Notes: generated by a model not told the origin, from the letters alone. Numbered from the stretch's first letter, positions 45,863 to 54,679 are shown. The stretch: DNA of 64,000 bases from Oscillospiraceae bacterium MB08-C2-2 (GCA_035621215.1 CP141729.1:1944944-2008943); one strand, 5' to 3'. A program made the numbers and translations.

Positions 45863-45942
45863 AAAGCTCACATCCTTCATAAATTTTGTTATAGCGGAGT
45901 ACGCCAGCAGCCTTCCCTGAGGCACCTCCCTGATTGTTTTAA

Positions 45943-45971
45943 ATTATACTGTATTCCCAGCACTTTTGCAA
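45943..45971 (-). promoter_or_regulatory. Promoter of the gluconate operon
   Basis: Minus strand TTGCAA (45966-45971), 17 bp, TATAAT (45943-45948), about 80 bp upstream of the gntK start. Confidence 0.8.
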
Positions 45972-46073
45972 CAAAAAACGGCGCCTTTTGTAAATACATT
46001 TCATTTTATGGTGTTTTGGCTGTTTATGCGGGTTTACAAAGGCCTCCTGCGGCATTTTTCTGAAAAAAGGGTT

Positions 46074-46098
46074 AAAAAAGGAGGGGCCAGCCCCCTCC
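46074..46098 (-). terminator. Terminator downstream of the SARP-like gene
   Basis: GC-rich stem GGAGGGG / CCCCTCC with loop CCAGC. On the minus strand it is followed by TTTTTT. It stands 220 bp beyond the stop codon. Confidence 0.6.
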
Positions 46099-46319
46099 CC
46101 CATTCTATAGATAGAATTGCATTGAGCTGAAAAAAGAGATCGTTTTTATCTTCCCTTTTTCCGCAGTGAAATCCATTCGGACAAATAAATTGCATTTTCA
46201 AGGCCTCTGCACCAGAGCTTTGCGGCCCTAAAAGGTAAACCTGGCAAAAAGCATTCCGCATTATTCCTGAATATGTTATACTAAATTAGTAGATATGTAT
46301 CCTCAAAGCATCGAAACCA

Positions 46320-47546
46320 TCACGCTGTCCCCACCGGCTCCAAAGGCTGAATCTGCATCCTGAGCTGGAGCTCTTCTTCCCAGCCCTTGCGCTTAAAGCG
46401 TTCGCTGATGCGGGTGGTAACAAGCCGGCAGTTTCTTTCGCTGACCGTGGGCAGCAGCGCCAGATATTGGCTGACGCTGACCCGGGAAAACACATCCCCT
46501 TTTCGCAGCCCCTCCTGCAAAACCTCATAAAGCTCTGCCATCGCCCGGCCTTGCTGAGAAGAATCCGGGTAGGCCTCCTGCAAGGTATCCAGTGTGATAA
46601 GGGTCAGAAAAGCGGCCTGTCCACTGCGGGCCGCAGAACGGGCCTCAATGCGGCATATCCTTTTAAAAATTTCATATTCGCAGTAATAAGCACCGGAAGC
46701 ACCCTCGCTTTCCCGAAGCTCCTGCTTGATGGTGGTCAGATCAATCCGGGGAAGCTGCACCTGAGCCGCTATATCTTTATAGAGCTGTCGCATGGCCTCC
46801 GAAGGGGTAACCCCCAGTTCGCGATAGAAAAGCTCAGTGGCGGTGTTATAGTGCTCCATGGCTTGGGCCTGCTGGCCCTGTCGGATCAGCGATACAATCA
46901 GGTATTGGTGCACCGGCTCTTCAAATTGATCCACCAGCAGTGCTTTTTTGCAGATCAGCTCCACCTGCCCGAACTCCCCGGTGCTCGTGAGCAGCTCCAG
47001 CGCCTTGTATACACACTTGAAATACATGGAACGGTAATAGCTGGCGAGGGGCACCACCCAGCTTTCGAAAGAGGATTCCGGCAGAAAATTGCCTTTATAA
47101 AGAGAAATTGCCTCCAAACAAAGAGCCAGCTGCTGCTGGGGGCCAAGGCCCGCCTGTTCCGCTTGCTTGCAGGCGGTCTCAAAAAGCTCGGTATCCACCT
47201 GACAGGGCAGCTCGTTGTTCCAGCGGTAGCTGCCCCGATTGAATACAATCATCTCTTTGGCAAAAAGCACGCCTCGGCTGGCAAAGGTGGAGCGAATGCG
47301 GTAAACAAGGTTTTTAAGGGCGTTGGCGGGGTTTTCAATGTCATTTTCCGGCCAAAGCGCTCCAATAATTTCATCGATGGAAAGAGTGGTTCTGCGGTAG
47401 GCAACAAGATATTCCACCAGATTCCACAGGCGGCGTGTCCGGGAGGCAGTATCCTTGATTACAGTTTCCCCCACCATAACGCTAAACTCGCCCAGCATGC
47501 GAACCCGGATTACCTCCTGCCTTTTGGGAGATGCATAACCCGCCAT
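46320..47546 (-). CDS. SARP-like regulator: winged helix, BTAD and degenerate GGDEF-like domain
   Basis: A 408-residue regulator. The N-terminus is an OmpR-type winged helix (IRVRMLGEFSVMVGETVI, then RTRRLWNLVEYLVAYRRTTLSIDEIIGALWP), followed by a bacterial transcriptional activation domain with TPR-like helices at about 140-285. The last 120 residues resemble a worn GGDEF domain (LITLDTLQ, then LRKGDVFSRVSVSQYLALLP), lacking the GGDEF residues, so no cyclase activity is expected. ATG at 47546 follows AGGAGGAT. It faces away from the sortase-pilus cluster and could regulate it, but no direct evidence is seen. Confidence 0.85.
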   Translation of the reverse strand: MAGYASPKRQEVIRVRMLGEFSVMVGETVIKDTASRTRRLWNLVEYLVAYRRTTLSIDEIIGALWPENDIENPANALKNLVYRIRSTFASRGVLFAKEMIVFNRGSYRWNNELPCQVDTELFETACKQAEQAGLGPQQQLALCLEAISLYKGNFLPESSFESWVVPLASYYRSMYFKCVYKALELLTSTGEFGQVELICKKALLVDQFEEPVHQYLIVSLIRQGQQAQAMEHYNTATELFYRELGVTPSEAMRQLYKDIAAQVQLPRIDLTTIKQELRESEGASGAYYCEYEIFKRICRIEARSAARSGQAAFLTLITLDTLQEAYPDSSQQGRAMAELYEVLQEGLRKGDVFSRVSVSQYLALLPTVSERNCRLVTTRISERFKRKGWEEELQLRMQIQPLEPVGTA

Positions 47547-47877
47547 ATTCCATCCTCCTCCTGTGCTTCCCAAAATTTGGTCTATCCATCCCATAGTTTA
47601 GCATATTTTTCTCACAGATAATACGACTGTGCCATGAAAATATTTGATATTTATATCCGCCAAGATTCGCCCGCTATTCTTTTAGGCTCTCGGGTCTATC
47701 ACCGGGTATCTTGACAAATTGGTATAAACAGGGATTTCTGCGGCGGTGTTCTTGGTGAGTATCATCAATTTGAAAAAACCTCTTCACTGCGCCATTGCAG
47801 TTTTTCCTTTTACATATTATAATGAACTTCATAGAATATAGGTAAGAGGCAGTATTTTTGAATAGGGGGAATCCGCC
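47547..47877. other. Divergent region before the sortase-pilus cluster
   Basis: It carries the promoter at 47795-47823 for the sortase gene. A TTGACA at 47713 has no matching -10. No RNA gene or coding frame is recognised. Confidence 0.5.
47795..47823 (+). promoter_or_regulatory. Promoter of the sortase-pilus cluster
   Basis: TTGCAG (47795-47800), 17 bp, TATAAT (47818-47823), about 55 bp upstream of the sortase ATG. Confidence 0.8.
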
Positions 47878-48528
47878 ATGAACAGCGATTCTTTAAAGCC
47901 CTCCGGCAAGCTTGTTTGGAGAGTAATGCTGGTTCTTACCGGCATGATCATTGTTTCGGCATCCATCTGGCTCACCCTCAGCAATACCCGCACCCGGGAG
48001 AATCGGGAATCCTCCGCACCCATCTCCTCTCAGGCAGTCTCCGCCCCTGAGCCGCTCATGAATCAGGATTTGATCTACCCCACCGATAAGCTGTTTATTA
48101 TACAGGACCGCGTTGATTATGAATCCGGTTCCATGACACTGGATATTCCCCGCCTTGAACTGAACACCCCCGTTTTGGGGGATGTGGATGAAGAAACCAC
48201 CCTAAAAAAAGGCGTGGGCCTTTATGATTACGCCCAGCCGCCCGGGCCGGGCAACCGGAATGTAAGCATTGCGGGCCACCGTGATGTTTATGGGGCCGAA
48301 TTTTTGAAGATTGATACCATTGGGGCGGGGGATCTGCTGTACCTGACCTATCAGGGCGTGAAATACACCTACGAATACGAGGATACCACCATTGTAGCCA
48401 GCGACAATTGGGACCCGATCCGCTGCAAGGATTTCAGCTCCATTACCTTGACCTCCTGCGATCCCATCGGCACCTCACTCAACCGAATCATTGTAACCGG
48501 CAGGCTGATTGCCGTTGATGCCATATAG
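47878..48528 (+). CDS. Sortase (class D/E-like)
   Basis: A 216-residue transpeptidase with an N-terminal membrane anchor at about 13-35 and a sortase beta-barrel. The catalytic triad is visible as H134 (IAGHRD), C194 (TLTSCDP) and R203 (NRIIVTG). Sortases join proteins with a sorting signal to the wall or to each other. No LPxTG-like protein is encoded in the window, so its substrate is elsewhere or has an unusual signal. The next gene starts 40 bp downstream. Confidence 0.93.
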   Translation: MNSDSLKPSGKLVWRVMLVLTGMIIVSASIWLTLSNTRTRENRESSAPISSQAVSAPEPLMNQDLIYPTDKLFIIQDRVDYESGSMTLDIPRLELNTPVLGDVDEETTLKKGVGLYDYAQPPGPGNRNVSIAGHRDVYGAEFLKIDTIGAGDLLYLTYQGVKYTYEYEDTTIVASDNWDPIRCKDFSSITLTSCDPIGTSLNRIIVTGRLIAVDAI

Positions 48529-48568
48529 CCCGGCAACCGGTATATCCAGTTTCTTCGAGGAGAAAAAA

Positions 48569-49558
48569 ATGACCACGACAACATTGAAAACCCTCTCGGT
48601 TGCAACCGCCGTTATGCTCACTGTCAGCTCCTTAGGCGGTCTAACCGGAAGCGCAGCCGCCCCATATGGGGGTGCAAGGGCCCTTTCTGCTGTGCAGCGG
48701 GGCACCGTAACCATTGAGGAGCCGCCTGTCCCCTTGGCTGACCGTTCCTCCACTGCCCGCTATCCCAGTGCTCCCGGCACTTCCACCAGCGGCAATTCGC
48801 TGGTTACCATCGATTCCTCCAATATGGGCGAAGGCTATGTGATGATTCAGTATTCCGGCTCTGCCTCTAAGGTAAAGGTTCAAATTACCAAGGCTGGGCG
48901 CACAACCTACACCTATGACCTGAACACTGGCGGCAAATTCGAGGTTTTTCCACTCACCAACGGGGATGGCTCCTACACCATCAATGTATACGAAAACGTA
49001 TACAGCAACCAATATGCGCTGGGCTACGGCACCACACTGGAGGTAACGCTAAACAGCTCTACCCTGCCTTTTTTGTATCCCAGCCAGTATGTGAACTACA
49101 ACGCCCAATCCAACACCGTGAAAAAGGGGGCAGAGCTGGCGGGAAGCGCCGATTCCGAGCTGGCTTTGGTTTCCAAGATATACAATTACTGCATCCAGAA
49201 CATCACCTATGATTACAACAAGGCCGCCACCATTAAATCGGGGTATCTCCCGGTGGTGGATACCATTTTATCCACCGGCACCGGTATCTGCTTTGATTAT
49301 GCCGCCGTGATGACTGCCATGCTCCGCAGCCAGAATATCCCCACCCAGCTTCATGTGGGCTATGTCTCCGGCGGGATTTACCACGCTTGGATCAACACCT
49401 ACATCACCGATGTGGGCTGGGTGAACAACATTATTTATTTTGACGGCAAAAGCTGGAAGATGATGGACCCTACCTTTGCCTCCAGCGGCGGCCAAAGCAG
49501 TGAAATCATGGCCTTTATCGGCAACGGCACCAACTACAGTGTGCAGTATATCTATTGA
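48569..49558 (+). CDS. Secreted transglutaminase-like protein
   Basis: A 329-residue protein with a signal peptide (about 1-31, ending near GSAAA), a beta-rich middle region (IDSSNMGEGYVMIQYSGSASKVKVQITKAG) and a C-terminal transglutaminase-like domain. The catalytic triad is C241 (GTGICFDYAAVM), H272 (YHAWINTY) and D300 (MMDPTF). The domain may be a cysteine protease or may crosslink proteins. It begins 40 bp after the sortase gene and 30 bp before the pilus assembly gene, so it is likely part of the same transcript. ATG at 48569 follows GAGGAGAAAA. Confidence 0.92.
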   Translation: MTTTTLKTLSVATAVMLTVSSLGGLTGSAAAPYGGARALSAVQRGTVTIEEPPVPLADRSSTARYPSAPGTSTSGNSLVTIDSSNMGEGYVMIQYSGSASKVKVQITKAGRTTYTYDLNTGGKFEVFPLTNGDGSYTINVYENVYSNQYALGYGTTLEVTLNSSTLPFLYPSQYVNYNAQSNTVKKGAELAGSADSELALVSKIYNYCIQNITYDYNKAATIKSGYLPVVDTILSTGTGICFDYAAVMTAMLRSQNIPTQLHVGYVSGGIYHAWINTYITDVGWVNNIIYFDGKSWKMMDPTFASSGGQSSEIMAFIGNGTNYSVQYIY

Positions 49559-49588
49559 TGCGAATCAAGTCACAAAGGAGTATCGCAT

Positions 49589-50662
49589 ATGGAAAACACA
49601 CAAACCGCCGGGACTGCAAGCTCCCGAACTTCGCTCTCCCCCACTGAGCTCGCCGCTTTCTGCGCTCAGATTGCCATGATCCTTAAATCCGGTATTGGGA
49701 TCAGCGAAGGCATTTCTATTATGCTGGAGGATACAAAGAATCCCCAAGGGCGTATTATCCTGACCGCTGTTCTGGGGCAGGTGGAAGCAGGCAGGCCTTT
49801 GTATCAGGCTTTGGAGGATACCGGCAGCTTCCCCAAATATGTGGTGGATATGACTGAAATCGGCGAAACCACCGGCAGGCTGGATGACGTAATGGATTCT
49901 CTAAGCGCTTACTACGAACGGGAAGAAGCCGTGGCCCGCAACATCAAGAACGCCGTAACCTATCCGCTGATTATGATCGGCATGATGCTGTTGGTGATTG
50001 CGGTGCTGCTTGTCAAGGTCATGCCCATTTTCAATCAGGTATACCGCCAGCTGGGCAGTGAAATGACCGGGTTCTCGCAGGGTGTTCTGCATTTGGGAGC
50101 GGTCGTTGGGCAGTATGCCTTTGTGATTTTAGGCGTTCTGGCCGTTTTGGTGTTTGGCTACATCCTGCTGCGGGTTACCGCGGACGGCAAGCGAGCATTG
50201 GCCCGCTTTCGGTCGGGGTTTTTCCTGACCCGTAAATTCTATGCCGATATCGCCTCCGGGCGCTTTGCCTCCGCTATGGCCATGGCTCTTTCCAGCGGCT
50301 TGGATGTGGATCAGGCACTGGACATGGTTTATCGGCTGGTGGATAACGAATATTTTCAGGGCAAGCTGGACGCCTGCCGGGATTATATGAAGCAGGGGCT
50401 CACCTTTTCGGATGCCTTGGTCAAGGCGGAAGTTTTCAGTGGCGTTTACGCCCGTATGGTAACGGTGGGCTTTAAAACCGGCTCGGTGGATGTGGTGATG
50501 GCCAAGCTGGCTCAGCGCTACGAACAAGAGGTGGATAACCGGATGAACAGTGTGATTTCCATTCTGGAGCCCACACTGGTGGCGGTGCTTTCCATTATTG
50601 TGGGGCTGGTTTTGCTTTCGGTTATGCTGCCCCTCATGGGAATTATGTCCTCTATCGGATAA
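49589..50662 (+). CDS. pilC: Type II secretion/type IV pilus inner-membrane platform protein
   Basis: A 357-residue protein of the GspF/PilC family, the membrane platform that anchors pilus assembly. It has two cytoplasmic helical repeats (FCAQIAMILKSGIGISEGISI and FASAMAMALSSGLDVDQAL) and three membrane helices (about 120-145, 170-195, 330-350). It is followed by pseudopilin-like genes and pilT. No assembly ATPase of the PilB/GspE type is in the window. Confidence 0.93.
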   Translation: MENTQTAGTASSRTSLSPTELAAFCAQIAMILKSGIGISEGISIMLEDTKNPQGRIILTAVLGQVEAGRPLYQALEDTGSFPKYVVDMTEIGETTGRLDDVMDSLSAYYEREEAVARNIKNAVTYPLIMIGMMLLVIAVLLVKVMPIFNQVYRQLGSEMTGFSQGVLHLGAVVGQYAFVILGVLAVLVFGYILLRVTADGKRALARFRSGFFLTRKFYADIASGRFASAMAMALSSGLDVDQALDMVYRLVDNEYFQGKLDACRDYMKQGLTFSDALVKAEVFSGVYARMVTVGFKTGSVDVVMAKLAQRYEQEVDNRMNSVISILEPTLVAVLSIIVGLVLLSVMLPLMGIMSSIG

Positions 50663-50674
50663 AAGGAGCCCTGT

Positions 50675-51007
50675 ATGAGAAACCGGTTCTCACAAAAGAA
50701 AAAAAGGCAGCTTGCCACCGGCATTCTGATGCCTGTGGTGCTTTTCCTGATGATATTGTGCTTATTCTTATGGGGGCTGGCGGGCCTTGGCAAAACCTCA
50801 TGGGAACAGCGCCTGAGCGCTGTGGAAAGGGCTATCACCCAATCTGCGGTTCAGTGCTATGCCATTGAGGGGCAATATCCTCCCGACATCGCCTATTTGG
50901 AGGAAAACTACGGCCTGACCGTGGATCACGAAACCTATGTGGTGCAGTATAGGGCCATAGGCGGCAATCTGATGCCAGACATTCTGGTGATTCCCAGAAG
51001 CTTCTGA
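50675..51007 (+). CDS. Small membrane-anchored protein of the pilus cluster
   Basis: A 110-residue protein with one N-terminal membrane helix (about 15-37) and a soluble domain with ERAITQSAVQCYAIEGQYPPDIAYLEENYGL, a pattern seen in pseudopilin C-terminal parts. It lacks a clear prepilin peptidase site. It lies 12 bp after pilC and is probably a structural part of the pilus-like machine. No named family is assigned. Confidence 0.8.
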   Translation: MRNRFSQKKKRQLATGILMPVVLFLMILCLFLWGLAGLGKTSWEQRLSAVERAITQSAVQCYAIEGQYPPDIAYLEENYGLTVDHETYVVQYRAIGGNLMPDILVIPRSF

Positions 51008-51037
51008 TTCTTTCAACACCGGCAGGAGGTTTGTTCC

Positions 51038-51544
51038 ATGAAGGTTGCACCGGGAAAACCCAGCGGCCATATGATCGATATCCTTTTCACACTGGCGCTT
51101 TTCTGCGTTTTTGCGGCTTCCTCTCTCATGGTGGTGCTCATGGGCGCCAACATCTATAGGGGAACCACCCAAAAAATGAATTCGAATTTTGATACCCGAA
51201 CCTCCATTACATATGTAGCCACCAAAATCCGGCAGAATGACCAGGCAGGCGCCGTTTTTGTGGATCAGGTGGGGGATACCCCCGCTCTGGTGCTGGAACA
51301 GCAGGTGGGTGACAGCCGCTACCAGACTTGGATTTACCACTGGAACGGCATGCTGATGGAGGTTTTTACGGCACAGGGCAACGCCTTTGAACCGGCCAGC
51401 GGCCAGCAGATTCTGGAGGTACCTGTTTTTGAGATTCAGAAAGAAGGCAGTCTGCTAAAATTCACCTCGGTGGATGCACAGGGCCTGCCGGTTTCTCTGC
51501 TGATTGCACCCCGCACCGGTGCGGAAGAGGGGGCAAACCTATGA
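51038..51544 (+). CDS. DUF4860-like protein of the pilus cluster
   Basis: A 168-residue protein with one membrane helix near the start (IDILFTLALFCVFAASSLMVVLMGANIY) and a soluble domain (SITYVATKIRQNDQAGAVFV). The pattern fits the DUF4860 family found in clostridial type II secretion-like operons. The helix contains no prepilin peptidase motif. Its end overlaps the next gene by 4 nt. ATG at 51038 follows GGCAGGAGG. Confidence 0.8.
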   Translation: MKVAPGKPSGHMIDILFTLALFCVFAASSLMVVLMGANIYRGTTQKMNSNFDTRTSITYVATKIRQNDQAGAVFVDQVGDTPALVLEQQVGDSRYQTWIYHWNGMLMEVFTAQGNAFEPASGQQILEVPVFEIQKEGSLLKFTSVDAQGLPVSLLIAPRTGAEEGANL

Positions 51545-51990
51545 ACAACCGCTCCTCCAAATCCGGGCTTTTTCTTGTGGAACTGATTGCTGCCATTCTG
51601 TTTTTTGCTGTGGCCTGCGCTGTATGCACCCAGCTTTTTGTCCGGGCCCATCTCACCAGCCAAAGGAGCGGGGATTTGACCCACGGTGTCATTGCGGCTC
51701 AGAATGCCGCCGAATGCTTTAAGGCCTCCCCCGATGATCCGGAGGCTGTGGCCTTGTTGCTGGGTGGGCGCTACCAGACTGAAAGCGGTGAAATAGAGGT
51801 TTCCTACGGCCGGGATTGGCAGGCCTTGGAGCAAGGCAGCTCAGGGGATGAAAAATACCGTATGACCGTTTACCTCAAGGCGGAGCCCTTTCTGGAAACG
51901 GCCGCCATCACAGTTTGGGCCACCGATTCCCCTAAAGAAGCCCTCTATACCCTGACAGCCAAAAAGGCCCGGGATATCCCCCAGCAGTAA
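51541..51990 (+). CDS. Prepilin-like protein
   Basis: A 149-residue protein with a type IV prepilin N-terminus: a short basic leader ending in glycine (NNRSSKSG), cleavage expected before LFLVELIAAILFF, and glutamate at +5. The rest is a pseudopilin-like domain. It should be processed by a PilD-type peptidase, not encoded here. It is translationally coupled to the preceding gene. Confidence 0.85.
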   Translation: MNNRSSKSGLFLVELIAAILFFAVACAVCTQLFVRAHLTSQRSGDLTHGVIAAQNAAECFKASPDDPEAVALLLGGRYQTESGEIEVSYGRDWQALEQGSSGDEKYRMTVYLKAEPFLETAAITVWATDSPKEALYTLTAKKARDIPQQ

Positions 51991-52001
51991 GGAGAAGCTT
52001 T

Positions 52002-52532
52002 ATGGAAAAGAAACAAACGACCGGCATCAATGTGGGCGGCTCCTCCCTGCTGATTATTTTTGTGCTGCTGTGCCTGACCACCTTTGCCACTCTATCACTG
52101 GTATCGGCCAATGCCGACCTGCGCCTCACCGAAAAAACGGCACGGGCCGCCACCGAATATTATATCGCCGACACGCTGGGAGAGGAAACCCTTGCCCAGC
52201 TCATTCCTCTGCTTCAGCAAGCCTATACACCGGGGGATTCTGCCGCTTATTTTTCCCGATTGGAAAGCAGCCTTTCTGAACTGTCCTTCCCTGCCCGGCT
52301 GGTGACAAATGAGCAGAAAACCTTTATTGAATATACAGTGCCCATCAACGAAAAACTTCAGCTGGTGGTTTCGCTGGAGCTTTTGTTCCCTCCAGGGGCA
52401 GAAGCTCCCCTGTTTCGGCGTTCCAAATGGCAGGCAGAGGCGATCCGCGAGGCGCCTGAGCTGGACGAAGAAGCCTTAAACCTATGGAACGGCGGCTTTG
52501 ATGGGGCTCCCGGGTTGGTTTTTGCCGATTGA
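52002..52532 (+). CDS. Membrane-anchored protein of the pilus cluster
   Basis: A 176-residue protein with one N-terminal membrane helix (INVGGSSLLIIFVLLCLTTFATLSLVSA) and a soluble domain. The arrangement of a short basic leader with GSS before the helix is seen in unnamed clostridial pilus-operon genes. No catalytic motif is visible. It starts 11 bp after the prepilin-like gene, after AAGGAGAAG. Confidence 0.8.
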   Translation: MEKKQTTGINVGGSSLLIIFVLLCLTTFATLSLVSANADLRLTEKTARAATEYYIADTLGEETLAQLIPLLQQAYTPGDSAAYFSRLESSLSELSFPARLVTNEQKTFIEYTVPINEKLQLVVSLELLFPPGAEAPLFRRSKWQAEAIREAPELDEEALNLWNGGFDGAPGLVFAD

Positions 52533-52578
52533 TCATTTCCCTTGTGCTGGGGAGAAATCCGCTGGAAAGGAACCAAGA

Positions 52579-53667
52579 ATGGATATATTGCAGCTTTTGC
52601 AGGATGCGGTGGAAAAAAACGCATCCGATGTCTTCATTGTGGCCGGGCTTCCGGTTACCTTTAAAATCAACGGCCATATGCTGCCTGTTGATGATACCAA
52701 GCTGGACCCCGGTGCCACCGAAGAGCTGATTCGGGGAATTTACCGGCTGGCTGATTCCCGGAATCCGGCGCTTGCCTCTCAGGGAGGCGATGATGATTTC
52801 TCTTTTGCCCTGCGGGGGATCTCTCGCTTTCGGGTCAGCGCCTATAAGCAAAGGGGCACTCTGGCAGCCGTGATCCGGGTGGTCACCTTTGACCTGCCCG
52901 AGCCTGCCAGCATCGGCATACCGGATAGTGTTCTTCGCCTTGCCGACCACACTAAAGGGCTGGTGCTGGTAACCGGCCCGGCAGGCAGCGGAAAATCCAC
53001 CACGCTGGCCTGCCTCATTGACCGAATCAACAGCAGCCGCTCCAGCCATATCATCACGCTGGAAGATCCTTTGGAATATCTGCACCGCCACAACAAAAGC
53101 ATTGTCAGCCAGCGGGAAATTTCCAGCGACACCGAAAGCTATGTGCGGGCGCTGCGGGCTTCTCTACGCCAATCCCCCGATGTGATTCTTCTGGGGGAAA
53201 TGCGGGATTACGAAACCATCAACGTGGCCATGACCGCCGCTGAAACCGGCCACCTTGTGCTTTCCTCCCTGCATACTGTGGGGGCGGCCAACACAATCGA
53301 CCGGGTTATCGATGCCTTCCCCCCCAATCAGCAGCATCAAATACGCATTCAGCTTTCCATGGTGTTGCAGGCGGTCATCTCCCAGCAGCTGATCCCCACC
53401 GCCGACAGGCGTGTGGTGCCGGCTTTTGAGATTATGGTGGTCAATTCCGCCATCCGCAATATGATCAGGGAATCCAAGATTCATCAGATCGATACAGTGA
53501 TTCATTCCTCGGCTGGTCAGGGAATGGTCACCATGGATACCTCACTGCTGGAGCTTTATAAGCAGGGGCAAATCGATGCCCGCAATGCGGTGATTTACAG
53601 CACCAGCCCGGAGGTCATGCTCAAAAAGCTGGGGATATCCGCCGCACAGGCCGATGTCATTGTATAA
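52579..53667 (+). CDS. pilT: Type IV pilus ATPase PilT
   Basis: A 362-residue AAA-like ATPase of the PilT class, which usually powers pilus retraction. It has Walker A GPAGSGKST (133-141), the Asp box ITLEDPLEYLH, Walker B VILLGEMRDYETI and the His box TGHLVLSSLHTVGA. It is the only secretion ATPase in the cluster. The stop codon lies inside the first 91-bp repeat. ATG at 52579 follows AAAGGAACC. Confidence 0.93.
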   Translation: MDILQLLQDAVEKNASDVFIVAGLPVTFKINGHMLPVDDTKLDPGATEELIRGIYRLADSRNPALASQGGDDDFSFALRGISRFRVSAYKQRGTLAAVIRVVTFDLPEPASIGIPDSVLRLADHTKGLVLVTGPAGSGKSTTLACLIDRINSSRSSHIITLEDPLEYLHRHNKSIVSQREISSDTESYVRALRASLRQSPDVILLGEMRDYETINVAMTAAETGHLVLSSLHTVGAANTIDRVIDAFPPNQQHQIRIQLSMVLQAVISQQLIPTADRRVVPAFEIMVVNSAIRNMIRESKIHQIDTVIHSSAGQGMVTMDTSLLELYKQGQIDARNAVIYSTSPEVMLKKLGISAAQADVIV

Positions 53668-53934
53668 TAACCCCAAAGGGCTTATTAAACGTTCCATTTT
53701 TATGCCCGGCCCACGGCCATGGGCAATTATACCATAACGCTTCGCTTTTATGGTATAATAACCCCAAAGGGCTTATTATACGTTCCATTTTTATGCCCGG
53801 CCTACGACCATGGGCAATTATACCATAACGCTTCGCTTTTATGGTATAATAACCCCAAAGCGCTTATTATACGCTCCATTTTTATGCCCGGCCTACGGCC
53901 ATGGGCAATTATATCCTAACGCTTCACGTTATGG
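53661..53934 (+). repeat. Three tandem 91-bp repeats with promoter-like palindromes
   Basis: The units begin at TATAAT at 53663, 53754 and 53845 (period 91), and a diverged TATACT follows at 53935 (period 90). Each contains TTTTATGGTATAATAACC, a CCC-AAA-GGG-like centre, TTATTATACGTTCCATT and ATGCCCGGC. At unit borders the arms ATTATACCATAA (53726-53737) and TTATGGTATAAT (53748-53759) form a 12-bp palindrome. The first unit overlaps the pilT stop codon. Confidence 0.92.
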
Positions 53935-53940
53935 TATACT
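53932..53940 (+). promoter_or_regulatory. Extended -10 promoter of the Nudix gene
   Basis: TGGTATACT, an extended -10, marks the end of the last repeat, about 32 bp upstream of the Nudix start. The -35 region is poor. The repeat family would thus bring in the promoter. Confidence 0.5.
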
Positions 53941-53971
53941 CTAACCACCACACCACAAGGAGGCGGCACTT

Positions 53972-54391
53972 TTGAAGGTCGGACTGCATCATCTGGACGA
54001 AATTGATCATTCCTTGCTGAAATACGCTGTAGTTGTCAGCGAATATGAGGGCAAGTGGATATTTTGCAAACACAAGGAGCGAAGCACTTGGGAGCTTCCC
54101 GCCGGTCACAGGGAGCCGGGTGAGCCCATTCTGGAAACCGCAGGGCGGGAGCTTTATGAGGAAACCGGGGCTTTGGAATATAAGCTTACCCCAATCTGTA
54201 TCTATTCCATGACCGATGTGACCACCGAATATGGCTTTCTCTGCTATGCTTCTGTGCAGAAGCTGGGGCCTATCCCCCCATTGGAAATGGAAAAGATCGA
54301 ACTGTTTGATGCGGTTCCTGAGCCTCTCACCTATCCATGGATACAGCCGGAGCTTTTTGATACAGTGCAAAGCTTTTTTAAGAACAAATAA
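53972..54391 (+). CDS. Nudix hydrolase
   Basis: A 139-residue hydrolase with a complete Nudix box GHREPGEPILETAGRELYEE followed by TGA (G-x5-E-x7-R-E-x2-E-E-x-G). The N-terminal KYAVVVSEYEGKWIFCKHKER strand is typical of pyrophosphohydrolases acting on nucleotide derivatives; the substrate is not determined by sequence. The start is TTG at 53972 after AAGGAGG. Confidence 0.93.
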   Translation: MKVGLHHLDEIDHSLLKYAVVVSEYEGKWIFCKHKERSTWELPAGHREPGEPILETAGRELYEETGALEYKLTPICIYSMTDVTTEYGFLCYASVQKLGPIPPLEMEKIELFDAVPEPLTYPWIQPELFDTVQSFFKNK

Positions 54392-54397
54392 ATGCGT

Positions 54398-54442
54398 AAT
54401 GCCCGGAACATAAGCCTTAAAAAGCTTCTGCTCCGGGCATTT
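54398..54442. terminator. Bidirectional terminator-like hairpin
   Basis: A 10-bp stem AATGCCCGGA / TCCGGGCATT with a 24-nt loop that contains a smaller stem AAGC / GCTT, between convergent genes. Confidence 0.7.
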
Positions 54443-54466
54443 AAACATCTTGAGTGAAATGCGGAA

Positions 54467-54679
54467 TCACTCCCACGTTCTGGGGGCATCCTCCACCTCA
54501 ACAGGGGAAACCGCCTCGTTCATCAACTGAATCATTTCCAGCAAGCTGCGGAAGGATTGGGTTTTCTTCTCCTCCGCCCACGAAATTTTTCCGTGCCAAT
54601 TGGCCTTTTGCTGGTATTGTATCTGCACGATAAATGTAGCTTTACCACTTGGAGAAGCGGTTATAATCGGTTCCGCCAT
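54467..54679 (-). CDS. Conserved small hypothetical protein
   Basis: A 70-residue acidic protein (FIVQIQYQQKANWHGKISWAEEKKTQSFRSLLEMIQLMNEA). The W-x-G-x-I-x-W and FRSLLE-I-x-LM pattern recurs in small hypothetical proteins of Clostridia that I know only as unnamed. GGAGGTG lies upstream of the ATG. No function is inferred. Confidence 0.65.
   Translation of the reverse strand: MAEPIITASPSGKATFIVQIQYQQKANWHGKISWAEEKKTQSFRSLLEMIQLMNEAVSPVEVEDAPRTWE

Larger units (their letters stand above)
45863..46319. other. Intergenic region between gluconate operon and SARP-like gene
   Basis: It contains the gntK promoter and two hairpins near 46080-46130 that probably end the SARP-like transcript. A 75-codon frame here has no ribosome binding site. 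Nothing else is recognised. Confidence 0.5.
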
